Part shown: positions 1 through 6,344 of the stretch, piece after piece
Numbering within the stretch: the first letter of the stretch is position 1
How the letters are laid out: each line of letters begins with the position of its first letter
NCBI GenBank assembly: GCA_900543165.1
Contig: UQQQ01000052.1
Coordinates: forward strand, 1-13,704
Source: an uncultured Dialister sp.
Lineage (GTDB): Bacteria; Bacillota; Negativicutes; Veillonellales; Dialisteraceae
DNA: 13,704 nucleotides
Direction: 5' to 3'
The notes under the pieces: generated by a model
Databases searched by the model: none
Seen by the model: the letters and a program-made list of their open reading frames with translations, nothing else
Told to the model about the DNA's origin: nothing
Translations under genes and position numbers: made by a program

Positions 1-72
1 CGTATCCTGAACCAGCTGCTTCTTCAGTTTGGAGATCGCATCCTTCCAGAAGATCTGGAAATTGTAATGTGA
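1..72 (+). CDS. C-terminal tail of an unidentified upstream protein (partial)
   Basis: Frame 1 is open from the first base to a TGA at 70-72 and encodes the last 23 residues of a protein, ending in RILPEDLEIVM. The start lies outside the window. The tail is hydrophobic then acidic and is not enough to recognise a family. It is followed by more than 440 bp without a gene and by a likely promoter, so it is probably not part of the hydrogenase operon. It could also be a chance open stretch, because only 72 bases are visible. Confidence 0.4.
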   Translation, partial: RILNQLLLQFGDRILPEDLEIVM

Positions 73-184
73 TTTATTTCTTCTAAGAAAGTGAAGAAAA
101 ATTTACACAAAGCATTTGACACTACCTAAACGTATAGAAGCGCCGCGAAGTATAGACAGTGGCGATGCCTGAAGGCGGTATTCA
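73..184. other. Intergenic start of the leader; weak AT-rich hairpin
   Basis: This is AT-rich DNA after the upstream stop. TTTCTTC at 77-83 can pair with GAAGAAA at 93-99 around a 9-base loop. That could be a weak transcription stop for the upstream gene, but no clear T-run follows. Around 140-180 there is a short stretch (GCGCCGCGAAG, then TGGCGATGCC) that resembles one found at 6210-6240, so repeat-cassette material begins here. No gene is seen. Confidence 0.4.
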
Positions 185-285
185 AGTCACAAGTCACTAG
201 TCACTCGAGTCTCCCTAATTCCTAATCCCTAATCCCTAATCCCTAGCTACTAATTCCCAGTCACTAGTCCCCAGTCTCCAGTCAC
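185..285. repeat. Period-7 degenerate repeat array (leader)
   Basis: About fourteen consecutive 7-base units can be read by eye: AGTCACA, AGTCACT, AGTCACT, CGAGTCT, CCCTAAT, TCCTAAT, CCCTAAT, CCCTAAT, CCCTAGC, TACTAAT, TCCCAGT, CACTAGT, CCCCAGT, CTCCAGT. The unit drifts from AGTCACT-like to CCTAATC-like and back, but the period of seven holds. Similar arrays recur at the ends of the other large intergenic regions in this window. Heptameric short tandem repeats (STRRs) are known from filamentous cyanobacteria; a relation to those is not implied. Confidence 0.85.
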
Positions 286-381
286 TTCCCAAAGAGGGCA
301 GATGCGGCAAACGTTTTTTGCGTCTTGTCGCACCTGCCTTCTTCCTTTCTGCGAAAAGTCGATGTGAAATCATTTTTACGC

Positions 382-420
382 TTGCATTGTTGATTCGTTT
401 AGTATAAAGTATATATCAAT
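382..420 (+). promoter_or_regulatory. Candidate promoter zone of the ech-hyp operon
   Basis: This is the most AT-rich stretch before echA and is free of the repeats that fill other intergenic regions. Possible -35 boxes are TTGCAT (382-387), TTGTTG (387-392) and TTGATT (390-395). Possible -10 boxes are TATAAA (403-408), TATATA (410-415) and TATATC (412-417). TTGTTG to TATATA has a 17-base spacer, TTGATT to TATATC has 16, and TTGCAT to TATAAA has 15. Each pair is imperfect, so the exact promoter cannot be chosen by eye. The transcript leader would be roughly 90-110 bases. Confidence 0.4.
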
Positions 421-473
421 AGAAAAGATATACGAAAATATGTATATACACTATATGAATTACATGCACTTAT

Positions 474-488
474 TGAGAGACTCTCTCA
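474..488. promoter_or_regulatory. 15-base palindrome upstream of echA (possible operator)
   Basis: TGAGAGACTCTCTCA is a perfect inverted repeat of 7+7 bases around a single central C. It lies between the candidate promoter and the echA ribosome binding site. The symmetry and position suit a dimeric regulator or a small leader hairpin. No T-run follows, so it is not an intrinsic terminator. I do not recognise it as a known operator. Confidence 0.35.
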
Positions 489-505
489 TTTCTCATGGTC
501 ACTCC

Positions 506-510
506 GGAGG
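506..510 (+). promoter_or_regulatory. Ribosome binding site of echA
   Basis: GGAGG lies 8 bases before the ATG at 519. The earlier in-frame ATG at 495 has no such site and would put this GGAGG inside the coding sequence, so 519 is preferred. The same CCGGAGGTC motif precedes echC. Confidence 0.8.
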
Positions 511-518
511 TCGATCTT

Positions 519-2420
519 ATGCTTCTACCCCTCTTGCTGTTTCTTCTGCCGCTTGCGACGGCCGTGGTTCTGCTACTGACACGCGACACCTCCTTCCGCA
601 CTCTGCTCGTGAAAGGTTCGGCAGCGGTGATGATGGGGCTCGCACTGGCTGTCGCTGTCACCTGCTTCGATGAACCGGTGAAGATCGGCGTGGATAGTGA
701 GCTGCTGAAAGCGGTGATGCTGGCGGCAGATTTCATGGTCATCCTGGCGGTCTGCTACTATGCGAAGAAATTCAAACGCTACAGCATCGCGCTTCTGGGC
801 CTTGTGCAGTTTGCGATCGTGACGGCCTTTGAATGGCATATGGGAGATCGCATTTATGTATCATGGGATTTCATCATCGATCACTTTGCCATCATCATGA
901 TCCTGATCGCCGGCATCATCGGCGGACTCATCGCGGTGTACTCCCTGGGCTACATGGCGCAGTACCATCGAAAGCATGCGGGGATCCCTGACCGTCGCGG
1001 TTTCTTCTTCTTCGTGGTCTTCCTCTTCCTTTCGGCGATGTTTGGCCTCGTCATGTCGAACAATCTGCTCTTCATGTACACCTTCTGGGAAATCACGTCT
1101 CTCTGCTCCTTCCTCCTGATCAGCTACTCGCAGACAAATGAAGCGATCCACAACTCCTGCAAGGCGCTTTGGATGAACCTCCTGGGCGGGCTCGCCTTTG
1201 CGCTGGCGATCGCCTGGCTGGGGGAAAACTACTACACGGTCGAGCTGTCTCTCTTGGTGAATCTGGGCCGCAGCCGTGAACCGGTCGAGCTTGCCGTGGC
1301 ACTCCTCGTCTTCTGCGGATTCACGAAATCGGCGATGATGCCTTTCTCCGGCTGGCTTCTGGGGGCGATGGTGGCACCGACGCCGACCTCGGCGCTCCTG
1401 CACTCTTCGACCATGGTCAAGGCGGGCGTCTTCCTCATCATCAAGCTCGCGCCGATCCTGGGGGACAATCATGTCGGCATCATGGCAATGCTGGTGGGCG
1501 GTATCACCTTCTTCTTCGCTTCCTGCGCGGCCATTTCCCAGTCCGATGGGAAAAAGGTGCTCGCTTATTCCACGATTTCCAATCTCGGCCTGATCGTCTG
1601 CTGCGCGGGCACAGGCTCCTATGAAGCCGCATGGACGGCGATCATGATCGTCATCTTCCACGCGGTCGCGAAGTCTCTCCTCTTCCTCACGGTCGGTACC
1701 GCAGAGCAGCAGCTCGGCAGCCGCAATCTGGAGAATTTCGATGGCATTTTCAATTCCATGCCGCGCCTTTCGCTTTGCATGGTGATCGGCATCTGCGGGA
1801 TGTTCCTTGCGCCGTTCGGCATGCTGATTTCCAAGTGGGCCGCGATGAAAGCCTTCGTCGATGCGGGGCAGCCGCTGCTTCTCCTCGTCCTCGTCTATGG
1901 CTCGGCGACTACGCTCTTCTACTGGACGAAGTGGCTCGGCAAGATCACGACCTTTGTCCCGACGAATGAAAACCGCGAGAGAGGGATCCTTGGCGTCGAA
2001 TGGACGGCGCTCAAAACGCTGGCGGCGCTGACGCTCATCGTCTGCGTGCTCTTCCCGCTCGTTTCTGAATACGGTGTCATCCCGTACCTTGCGCTCACCT
2101 ATCACGCGACAGCGGAGGTCATCGCGCAGAGCAATCTCTGGATCATGTCGCTCATGGTCTTCCTCTTGGTCGTCCTGCCTCTTCGCTTCGGCAAAAGCCG
2201 CGAGAAGAAACAGGTCGTCACGAATCTTTCCGGCGAGAACCTCGGAAGCGACAATGCCTATCGCGGCGCCGGCGGACGTGTCGTCCCCGTCACCTTGCGG
2301 AACTGGTACCTCGAGAGCTGGTTCGGCGAAGACCGCATGAAGCTCTTAGGCTACACGGCAGCCCTTGCCTGCGTCCTGATGGAGCTGTCTTTGACCGTAG
2401 GAGGTGTATTCCATGTCTGA
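519..2420 (+). CDS. echA: Ech hydrogenase membrane subunit EchA (NuoL/antiporter-like)
   Basis: This is a 633-residue polytopic membrane protein of the NuoL/NuoM/Mrp antiporter family (proton_antipo_M). In Ech complexes EchA is the large ion-translocating subunit. Family landmarks seen: a Glu in MYTFWEITS (about residue 191), Lys270 in GFTKSAMMPF, the P(T)PTSALLHSSTMVKAG stretch with His295 and Lys301, AYSTISNLGLI near 349-359, and HAVAKSLLF with His381 and Lys385. These are the charged residues expected in the discontinuous-helix proton channel. Many hydrophobic segments run from residue 1 to the C-terminus, and the length fits EchA. The start at 519 was chosen from the GGAGG at 506-510 and gives the N-terminus MLLPLLLFLLPLA. 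The stop overlaps the echB start by 8 bases, suggesting translational coupling. Whether the ion is H+ or Na+ cannot be told. Confidence 0.93.
   Translation: MLLPLLLFLLPLATAVVLLLTRDTSFRTLLVKGSAAVMMGLALAVAVTCFDEPVKIGVDSELLKAVMLAADFMVILAVCYYAKKFKRYSIALLGLVQFAIVTAFEWHMGDRIYVSWDFIIDHFAIIMILIAGIIGGLIAVYSLGYMAQYHRKHAGIPDRRGFFFFVVFLFLSAMFGLVMSNNLLFMYTFWEITSLCSFLLISYSQTNEAIHNSCKALWMNLLGGLAFALAIAWLGENYYTVELSLLVNLGRSREPVELAVALLVFCGFTKSAMMPFSGWLLGAMVAPTPTSALLHSSTMVKAGVFLIIKLAPILGDNHVGIMAMLVGGITFFFASCAAISQSDGKKVLAYSTISNLGLIVCCAGTGSYEAAWTAIMIVIFHAVAKSLLFLTVGTAEQQLGSRNLENFDGIFNSMPRLSLCMVIGICGMFLAPFGMLISKWAAMKAFVDAGQPLLLLVLVYGSATTLFYWTKWLGKITTFVPTNENRERGILGVEWTALKTLAALTLIVCVLFPLVSEYGVIPYLALTYHATAEVIAQSNLWIMSLMVFLLVVLPLRFGKSREKKQVVTNLSGENLGSDNAYRGAGGRVVPVTLRNWYLESWFGEDRMKLLGYTAALACVLMELSLTVGGVFHV
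2399..2404 (+). promoter_or_regulatory. Ribosome binding site of echB, inside echA
   Basis: AGGAGG lies 8 bases before the ATG at 2413 and is embedded in the last codons of echA. A GTG at 2404 is also in frame but overlaps this site, so ATG 2413 is preferred. Confidence 0.75.
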
Positions 2421-3288
2421 CTTCCTGATGCCTATCGCAGGGGGTCTCCTGTACCTCCTCTTAGCGCCGATCCTCGGCGGACTGCTTGCCGGATGCGATC
2501 GCATCATCTCCGCCCGCATGCAGCGGAGAAAGGGGCCGCCCCTCCTGCAGCCCTTCTATGATTTCCTGAAGCTGTGGGAAAAGCAGCCGATCGCCGTCAA
2601 TAAGGCGGAAGGCTTCTACATCTTCGGCTTCCTTCTTTTCGTCCTTCTGACCGGCACCATCTTCTTCGCGCAGGGCGATATCCTGCTCGTCGTCTTCACA
2701 CTCACCATGGCGAGTGTCTGCCTCATCATCGCGGCGTATGCCGTCGATTCGCCCTACAGCCAGATCGGCGCGGAGCGTGAGCTCGTGCAGACCATGGCAT
2801 ATGAACCGATGCTCCTCATGGTGGCGCTCGGCTTTTACCTCGCCAGCGGCAGCTTCTCCGTCGGGGACATCCTGACGGGTGTCCATATGAATATCCTGCG
2901 TATGCCGGGCATCTTCTTCGGCCTCTGCTTTATCCTTCTCATCAAATTCAGGAAATCGCCCTTCGATATCTCCATGTCGCATGAAGCGCATCAGGAGCTC
3001 ATCGGCGGTCTCAAGACAGAAATTTCCGGCCGCACCCTCGCTGTCGTCGAGCTCGCGCACTGGTATGAGAATGTTTTCCTCTTCGGCCTCGTACTCCTCT
3101 TCTTTGCCTCGGATACATGGTGGACATGGCTTCTCGGCCTTGCCATCTGCGAGATCGTTTTCTTCGCAGAAATCCTCATCGACAACTGCTGCGCCCGCAT
3201 CAAGTGGGAGCGCATGTTCGCCTCCACCTGGCTCGTCGGCCTCATGGCAGGATTTTTGAATATTGCATTTTTGATGTATTTTAAATAA
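2413..3288 (+). CDS. echB: Ech hydrogenase membrane subunit EchB (NuoH-like)
   Basis: This 291-residue membrane protein matches the NuoH/HycD/EchB family, the subunit that anchors the hydrophilic arm and forms the channel next to the catalytic module. Landmarks: RMQRRKGPPLLQPFYDFLK (residues 36-54), ERELVQTMAYEPMLL (about 121-135) with the conserved Glu of AYEP, and KSPFDISMSHEAHQEL (about 181-196) followed by GLKTEISGR. About eight hydrophobic segments are visible. The length is typical of Ech/Hyc forms. It overlaps echA by 8 bases (ATGTCTGA). After its TAA the operon is interrupted by 358 bp of repeat DNA before echC. Confidence 0.93.
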   Translation: MSDFLMPIAGGLLYLLLAPILGGLLAGCDRIISARMQRRKGPPLLQPFYDFLKLWEKQPIAVNKAEGFYIFGFLLFVLLTGTIFFAQGDILLVVFTLTMASVCLIIAAYAVDSPYSQIGAERELVQTMAYEPMLLMVALGFYLASGSFSVGDILTGVHMNILRMPGIFFGLCFILLIKFRKSPFDISMSHEAHQELIGGLKTEISGRTLAVVELAHWYENVFLFGLVLLFFASDTWWTWLLGLAICEIVFFAEILIDNCCARIKWERMFASTWLVGLMAGFLNIAFLMYFK

Positions 3289-3352
3289 AGGCTGTCTGGT
3301 TCAGGTTGATGGGTTCAAGTGAGCGGCGTCGCGCTTGGCGCCGCATATAAAA

Positions 3353-3369
3353 TGGCGGCGAAGCCGCCA
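3353..3369. repeat. GAA-loop hairpin TGGCGGC-GAA-GCCGCCA
   Basis: A perfect 7-bp GC-rich stem closes a three-base GAA loop. Related copies are at 12753-12765 (shorter stem, same orientation) and 8412-8424 (reverse orientation). No T-run follows, so it is unlikely to be an intrinsic terminator. Confidence 0.7.
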
Positions 3370-3480
3370 CCACAAGTTTGAAAACAGGGATGAGTCGCTA
3401 GTGACTAGTGACTGGTAGCTAGGGATGAGTGGCTAGGGATTAGGTTTGCGATACGAGAAAACCGCTAGTTTCAAACCTCC

Positions 3481-3508
3481 GCGGCGCTTCCATATTTTTA
3501 TGCGCCGC
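3481..3508. repeat. Recurring hairpin GCGGCGC-N14-GCGCCGC (copy 1)
   Basis: A 7-bp stem closes a 14-base AT-rich loop. Copies with nearly the same loop are at 4343-4372 and 9362-9389. 12438-12465 has the same stem with a changed loop, and 4109-4140 is a reverse-oriented relative. Stem and position within the cassette are conserved, which suggests the structure matters or that the copies are recent. Confidence 0.8.
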
Positions 3509-3646
3509 ACCACCACTCCTAACTCCTAACTCCTAACTAGAGAGCGCGCGAGGCTTTCACCCACAATCAAAGGGCAGCACGTCCCGTGGGCTAACCCTGA
3601 ACCCAATAACACCCTATCCCAATTCACTCCATTCCGGAGGTCATGT

Positions 3647-4078
3647 ATGAGCTTTGAAAAGAAATCTCCCTGGCTGATCCATTACGATGGATCGTCCTGC
3701 AACGGCTGTGATATCGAGGTACTGGCGTGCCTGACGCCGCTCTATGACGTAGAGCGCTTCGGCATCGTCAATACCGGCGACCCGAAGCACGCTGATATTT
3801 TTCTTGTCACCGGCGGCGTGAACGCGCAGAACCTGCCTGTCGTCCGCCAAATCTATGAACAGATGCCGGAACCGAAGGTGGTGATCGCCGTCGGCACCTG
3901 CGCCTGCAGCGGCGGCATCTTCCGCGAGTGCTACAATATGCTTGGCGGCATGGACAAAGCGATCCCCGTCGACGTCTACGTCCCCGGCTGCGCCGCGCGC
4001 CCGGAAGCCATCATCGATGGCGTCGTCAAAGGCCTTTCTGTGCTGGAAGAGAAGCAGAAGAAACTGAGAAAAGGTTGA
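3647..4078 (+). CDS. echC: Ech hydrogenase small subunit EchC (NuoB-like)
   Basis: This 143-residue soluble subunit carries the [4Fe-4S] cluster nearest the Ni-Fe site, equivalent to N2 in complex I. The four expected ligands are visible: Cys18 and Cys21 in SSCNGCDIE, Cys85 in GTCACSGG and Cys115 in VPGCAARPE. Length and motifs match the short small subunits of group 4 hydrogenases, with no Tat signal and no extra C-terminal cluster domain. GGAGG at 3636-3640 sits 6 bases before the ATG. The last codons (AAA GGT TGA) run straight into GGTTGAT/GGGTTCA heptamers, so the C-terminal residues may be partly repeat-derived. It should pair with EchE. Confidence 0.95.
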   Translation: MSFEKKSPWLIHYDGSSCNGCDIEVLACLTPLYDVERFGIVNTGDPKHADIFLVTGGVNAQNLPVVRQIYEQMPEPKVVIAVGTCACSGGIFRECYNMLGGMDKAIPVDVYVPGCAARPEAIIDGVVKGLSVLEEKQKKLRKG

Positions 4079-4108
4079 TGGGTTCAGGTTGGCGGGTTCA
4101 AGGTTATG

Positions 4109-4140
4109 GTGCGGTGCGAAATATTTATAAAGCGCCGCAC
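4109..4140. repeat. Hairpin GTGCGGTGC-N14-GCGCCGCAC (reverse-type copy)
   Basis: A 9-bp stem with one T-G wobble closes a 14-base AT-rich loop. It resembles the GCGGCGC/GCGCCGC hairpin family read from the other strand. Confidence 0.65.
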
Positions 4141-4148
4141 GATTTTAG

Positions 4149-4168
4149 CCTTCCCCTTGAGGGGAAGG
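4149..4168. repeat. Palindromic stem CCTTCCCCT-TG-AGGGGAAGG
   Basis: A 9-bp perfect stem has only two bases between the arms. A closely related and longer perfect palindrome lies at 12675-12698. The tight palindrome suggests a structured repeat rather than a terminator, as no T-run follows. Confidence 0.7.
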
Positions 4169-4342
4169 TGCCCGAAGGGCGGATAGGGCGCAGTCGGTAT
4201 GCAAACCATTGTTTGAAATCGGTGGCCGCGTTCACGCAAGTGTGCTGGAAACGCTTGCACCCTGCACCCTGAAGTTTGAAAGCAGGGATGAGTAGCTAGG
4301 GATTAGGTTTGCGATATGAGAAAACCGCTAGTTTCAAACCTC

Positions 4343-4372
4343 TGCGGCGCTTCTATATTTTTATGCGCCGCA
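4343..4372. repeat. Recurring hairpin TGCGGCGC-N14-GCGCCGCA (copy 2)
   Basis: An 8-bp stem closes a 14-base loop differing from copy 1 (3481-3508) by one base. It is followed by CACCACCATT and TTCTAAT heptamers. Confidence 0.8.
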
Positions 4373-4506
4373 CCACCATTTCTAATTTCTAATTTCTAAT
4401 TTTTTATTCGAGCGAAGCTTTCATCCGCCATCCATGGACGCCCCGCCCTAAGGGCTAATCCTGAACCCTGAGCCCATTTCTATCCCCCTCCCAAAGGAGA
4501 ACATCT

Positions 4507-4947
4507 ATGAAACAGCAATTCATCACCATCCGCCCGGAAGACCTCTTGGAGCGTGTGGCGCGATTCAAAAAAGAAGGCTGCCGTCTGGTTCAGATCCTCT
4601 GCACCCGTACCACGGAGGGATTCGAACTGACATACACCTTTGATAAAAATTATTTTCTCTATCATTTGCGTCTGACAGCGGCGCTCGATGGCTCCGTCAT
4701 GAGCATCACGAGCCTGTACTGGTACGCTTTTGTGTGGGAAAATGAGATCCATGATCTTTTCGGGCTGGATGTCCGTTTCATTGCACCTGATGTGGACTAT
4801 GGCGGGCATTTCTACCACCTCGCGCAGAAGACGCCGTGGCATGACCTGTCGAATGCCGTCCACGCGAAGCAGGCCGTGAAGGTGAACCTTCGAAGCGGTC
4901 TGGGCGTCGATGCATCTGTCGTGAAGAAGGAGGATGGCAATGGCTGA
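4507..4947 (+). CDS. echD: Ech hydrogenase subunit EchD (NuoC-like)
   Basis: This 146-residue subunit is related to the 30-kDa NuoC family, a non-metal structural subunit of the hydrophilic arm that contacts the large subunit. The clearest landmark is the family signature around residues 77-87, WENEIHDLFGL, followed by PDVDYGGHFYHLA and a short C-terminal tail. The remaining N-terminal half (residues 1-70) fits the NuoC alpha/beta domain, with LTYTFDKNYFLYHLRL. The length is normal for short Ech/Hyc forms. The AAAGGAG at about 4493-4499 fits the ATG at 4507. Its stop overlaps the echE start by 8 bases. Confidence 0.9.
   Translation: MKQQFITIRPEDLLERVARFKKEGCRLVQILCTRTTEGFELTYTFDKNYFLYHLRLTAALDGSVMSITSLYWYAFVWENEIHDLFGLDVRFIAPDVDYGGHFYHLAQKTPWHDLSNAVHAKQAVKVNLRSGLGVDASVVKKEDGNG
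4926..4933 (+). promoter_or_regulatory. Ribosome binding site of echE, inside echD
   Basis: GAAGGAGG ends directly at an in-frame ATG (4934) but has ideal 6-base spacing to the next in-frame ATG at 4940. The second start also gives the same 8-base overlap seen at echA/echB and echF/hypA, so 4940 is preferred. Confidence 0.7.
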
Positions 4948-6025
4948 ACTCACTACGGTTTCCTTTGGCCCGCAGCATCCGGTCCTGCCGGAGCCGATTC
5001 ATCTGGATCTGGAGCTGAAGGATGAGAAGGTCGTCCGCGCTGTGCCGTCCATCGGCTACGTTCACCGCGGGCTGGAAAAGCTGGTCGAAAAGCGCGATTT
5101 CAAGCAGTTCATCTATGTCGCAGAGCGCGTCTGCGGCATCTGCTCCTTCGGGCATGGCTGGGGCTATGCGAAGGCCATCGAAGGGCTGATGGAGATCGAC
5201 GTGCCGCGCCGTGCGAGCTATCTGCGGACGATCTGGCATGAGCTTTCCCGCCTGCACAACCATCTCCTGTGGCTCGGGCTTGGTGCGGACGCGCTGGGCT
5301 TTGAAAGTCTTTTCATGCACTGCTGGCGTCTTCGCGAGACGATCTTGGATATTTTCGAAGAAACGACCGGCGGCCGCGTCATCTTCTCCGTCTGCGAGGT
5401 GGGCGGTGTGCGCCGTGACCTCACGGATGCCATGAAGAAGGACATCGAAGAGAAGCTCACCGGCCTGCGCCGGGAGATCGAAGAGATGGCGTCTGTTTTC
5501 CTCTATGACGATACCATCCAGACACGTCTGGAAGGCGTCGGGATCCTTTCTATGAATGATGCGATGGATCTGGGCTGCGTCGGTCCGATGGCACGTGCCA
5601 GCGGCGTCCCGAATGATTACCGCATGGCCGACGATGACGGCGCGTACAGGGATCTGGGATTTCATCCGGTCTTAGAGCAGGCCGGTGACTGCCTCGCCCG
5701 TGCAAAGGTACGTATCGGCGAACTCTATCAGTCCATCGACATCATCCTCGGTGCGCTTCAAAATCTCCCGGGAGGCGCGATCGCAGCCCCTGTCCGCGGC
5801 GTCCCGCCCAAAGGCGAATTTTTCACCCGCGTCGAACAGCCGCGCGGCGAAGCCATTTATTATGTCAAGGGAAATGGCACAAAGAATCTCGAGCGTTTCC
5901 GTCTCCGTACCCCGACGAACTGCAACATCGCGGCCCTCGTCAAGATGCTGCAGGGCTGTGACCTCGCTGATGTGCCGAATATCATCCTGACCATCGATCC
6001 CTGCATCAGCTGCTGCGAAAGATAG
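4940..6025 (+). CDS. echE: Ech hydrogenase large (Ni-Fe) subunit EchE (NuoD-like)
   Basis: This is the catalytic subunit binding the Ni-Fe(CN)2CO centre, 361 residues from ATG 4940. The N-terminal ligand motif is ERVCGICSFGH (Cys65, Cys68) and the C-terminal motif is DPCISCCER (Cys355, Cys358). It begins with the NuoD/EchE signature FGPQHPVLPEP and IGYVHRGLEKL. The protein ends immediately at the Arg after the C-terminal motif (TAG at 6023-6025), with no C-terminal extension for a maturation protease to remove. I recall that other EchE and CooH proteins likewise lack the extension, and no hycI/hyaD-type protease gene is in the window. The third Cys in CISCCER replaces a residue I would expect to be Thr. 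It is translationally coupled to echD and followed by repeat DNA. Confidence 0.95.
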   Translation: MAELTTVSFGPQHPVLPEPIHLDLELKDEKVVRAVPSIGYVHRGLEKLVEKRDFKQFIYVAERVCGICSFGHGWGYAKAIEGLMEIDVPRRASYLRTIWHELSRLHNHLLWLGLGADALGFESLFMHCWRLRETILDIFEETTGGRVIFSVCEVGGVRRDLTDAMKKDIEEKLTGLRREIEEMASVFLYDDTIQTRLEGVGILSMNDAMDLGCVGPMARASGVPNDYRMADDDGAYRDLGFHPVLEQAGDCLARAKVRIGELYQSIDIILGALQNLPGGAIAAPVRGVPPKGEFFTRVEQPRGEAIYYVKGNGTKNLERFRLRTPTNCNIAALVKMLQGCDLADVPNIILTIDPCISCCER

Positions 6026-6344
6026 TGGAGGTTGGCAGGTTCAGGGTTAGCCCCGGGGGCGTGCTGCCCCTTGATTACGTTTGAAAGTTTTTCTCGAATG
6101 AGAAATTAGAAATTGTGGTGCGGCGCCAGATCCTTCGACTCAGTTCTCACTGTTCCGCCTTTACTTTTTCGAACATCCGACATTTCACTCCGCTCAGGAT
6201 GACGAAATGCGCCGCGAAGCATAAATAATGGCGATGCCATGAGCTGGCATTTCAGTCACTAGTCACAAATCACTAGTCACTTGAGACTCCTAATCCCTAG
6301 CTACCAGTCACTAGTCCCCAGTCACCCATCCAAAGGAGGCAATT
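6026..6344. repeat. Mosaic repetitive intergenic region echE-echF, with an inverted cassette
   Basis: This 319-bp stretch has no gene. It begins with GTGGAGG, TTGGCAG, GTTCAGG, GTTAG units. At about 6045-6125 it then carries the reverse complement of the cassette that ends the other regions (GGGGGCGTGCTGCCCCTTGAT, then GTTTGAAAG, CGAATGAGAAATTAGAAATT, GTGGTGCGGCGC). A CTTCGACTC...CTCAGGATGACG element follows at about 6137-6206. A stem ATGCCA (6234-6239)/TGGCAT (6245-6250) comes next, and a C-rich period-7 array (AGTCACT, CCTAATC, CCTAGCT, CCAGTCA) runs to the echF ribosome binding site. It shows that these cassettes occur in both orientations. Confidence 0.82.

Larger units (their letters stand above)
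3289..3646. repeat. Mosaic repetitive intergenic region echB-echC
   Basis: This 358-bp stretch has no gene. It starts with G-rich heptamers (GGTTCAG, GTTGATG, GGTTCAA at about 3299-3319). It continues with GC-rich hairpins at 3323-3344 and 3353-3369, then a second period-7 array at about 3388-3443 (GTGACTA, GTGACTG, GTAGCTA, GGGATGA, GTGGCTA, GGGATTA). An approximately 70-base cassette follows (GGTTTG at 3443-3448 paired with CAAACC at 3472-3477, then the hairpin 3481-3508), then CCTAACT repeats (about 3515-3538). It ends with a cassette rich in GGGCAGCAC and CTAACCCTGAACCCA just before the echC ribosome binding site. TGGGTTCA at 3310-3317 is complementary to TGAACCCA at 3598-3605, so the two ends could pair. 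The same cassettes recur at 4079-4506 and 9108-9500. Confidence 0.85.
4079..4506. repeat. Mosaic repetitive intergenic region echC-echD
   Basis: This 428-bp stretch has no convincing gene. It opens at the echC stop with GGTTGAT, GGGTTCA, GGTTGGC, GGGTTCA heptamers. It then has a hairpin at 4109-4140, a palindromic stem at 4149-4168, about 100 bp that I cannot match elsewhere in the window (about 4170-4260), and a GGGATGA/GTAGCTA/GGGATTA array. The same cassette as in echB-echC follows, with about three differences in 78 bases over 4301-4378. TTCTAAT repeats (about 4379-4402) and the terminal CTAATCCTGAACCC cassette close it. TGGGTTCAGG (4079-4088) can pair with CCTGAACCC (4460-4468). Bases 4267-4307 are identical to 12554-12594 (41 of 41 by eye). 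Confidence 0.85.

Noticed and set aside
116..138. TTGACA (116-121) with TATAGA (133-138) as a promoter
   Set aside because: The spacer is only 11 bases, far from 16-18, and the next TATAGA at 151 is 29 bases away. The position is also nearly 400 bases before echA.
185..285. CRISPR-like array
   Set aside because: Units are only 7 bases, directly adjacent, and degenerate. There are no unique spacers of 25-40 bases and no cas genes.
440..673. 77-codon open frame overlapping the echA start
   Set aside because: It is out of frame with echA, has no ribosome binding site and shows no domain; the echA reading frame is much better supported.
861..2105. Long minus-strand open frame opposite echA (414 codons)
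   Set aside because: It lies fully inside echA, and its protein is a low-complexity string of Arg, Asp, Glu and His typical of the antisense of a membrane-protein gene. It shows no domain. The same applies to 6384-7460 (opposite echF), 4778-5665 (opposite echE) and 9762-10982 (opposite hypF).
3481..3508. Intrinsic transcription terminators at the GC-rich hairpins
   Set aside because: None of the GCGGCGC or GGCGGC-GAA-GCCGCC stems is followed by a T-run; CACCACC follows instead. They also lie between genes that must be expressed together.
4074..4272. Small gene in the echC-echD gap (frame continuing to 4272)
   Set aside because: The open frame begins inside echC in another frame, has no ribosome binding site, and its protein is a translation of repeat cassettes. 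No recognisable features.
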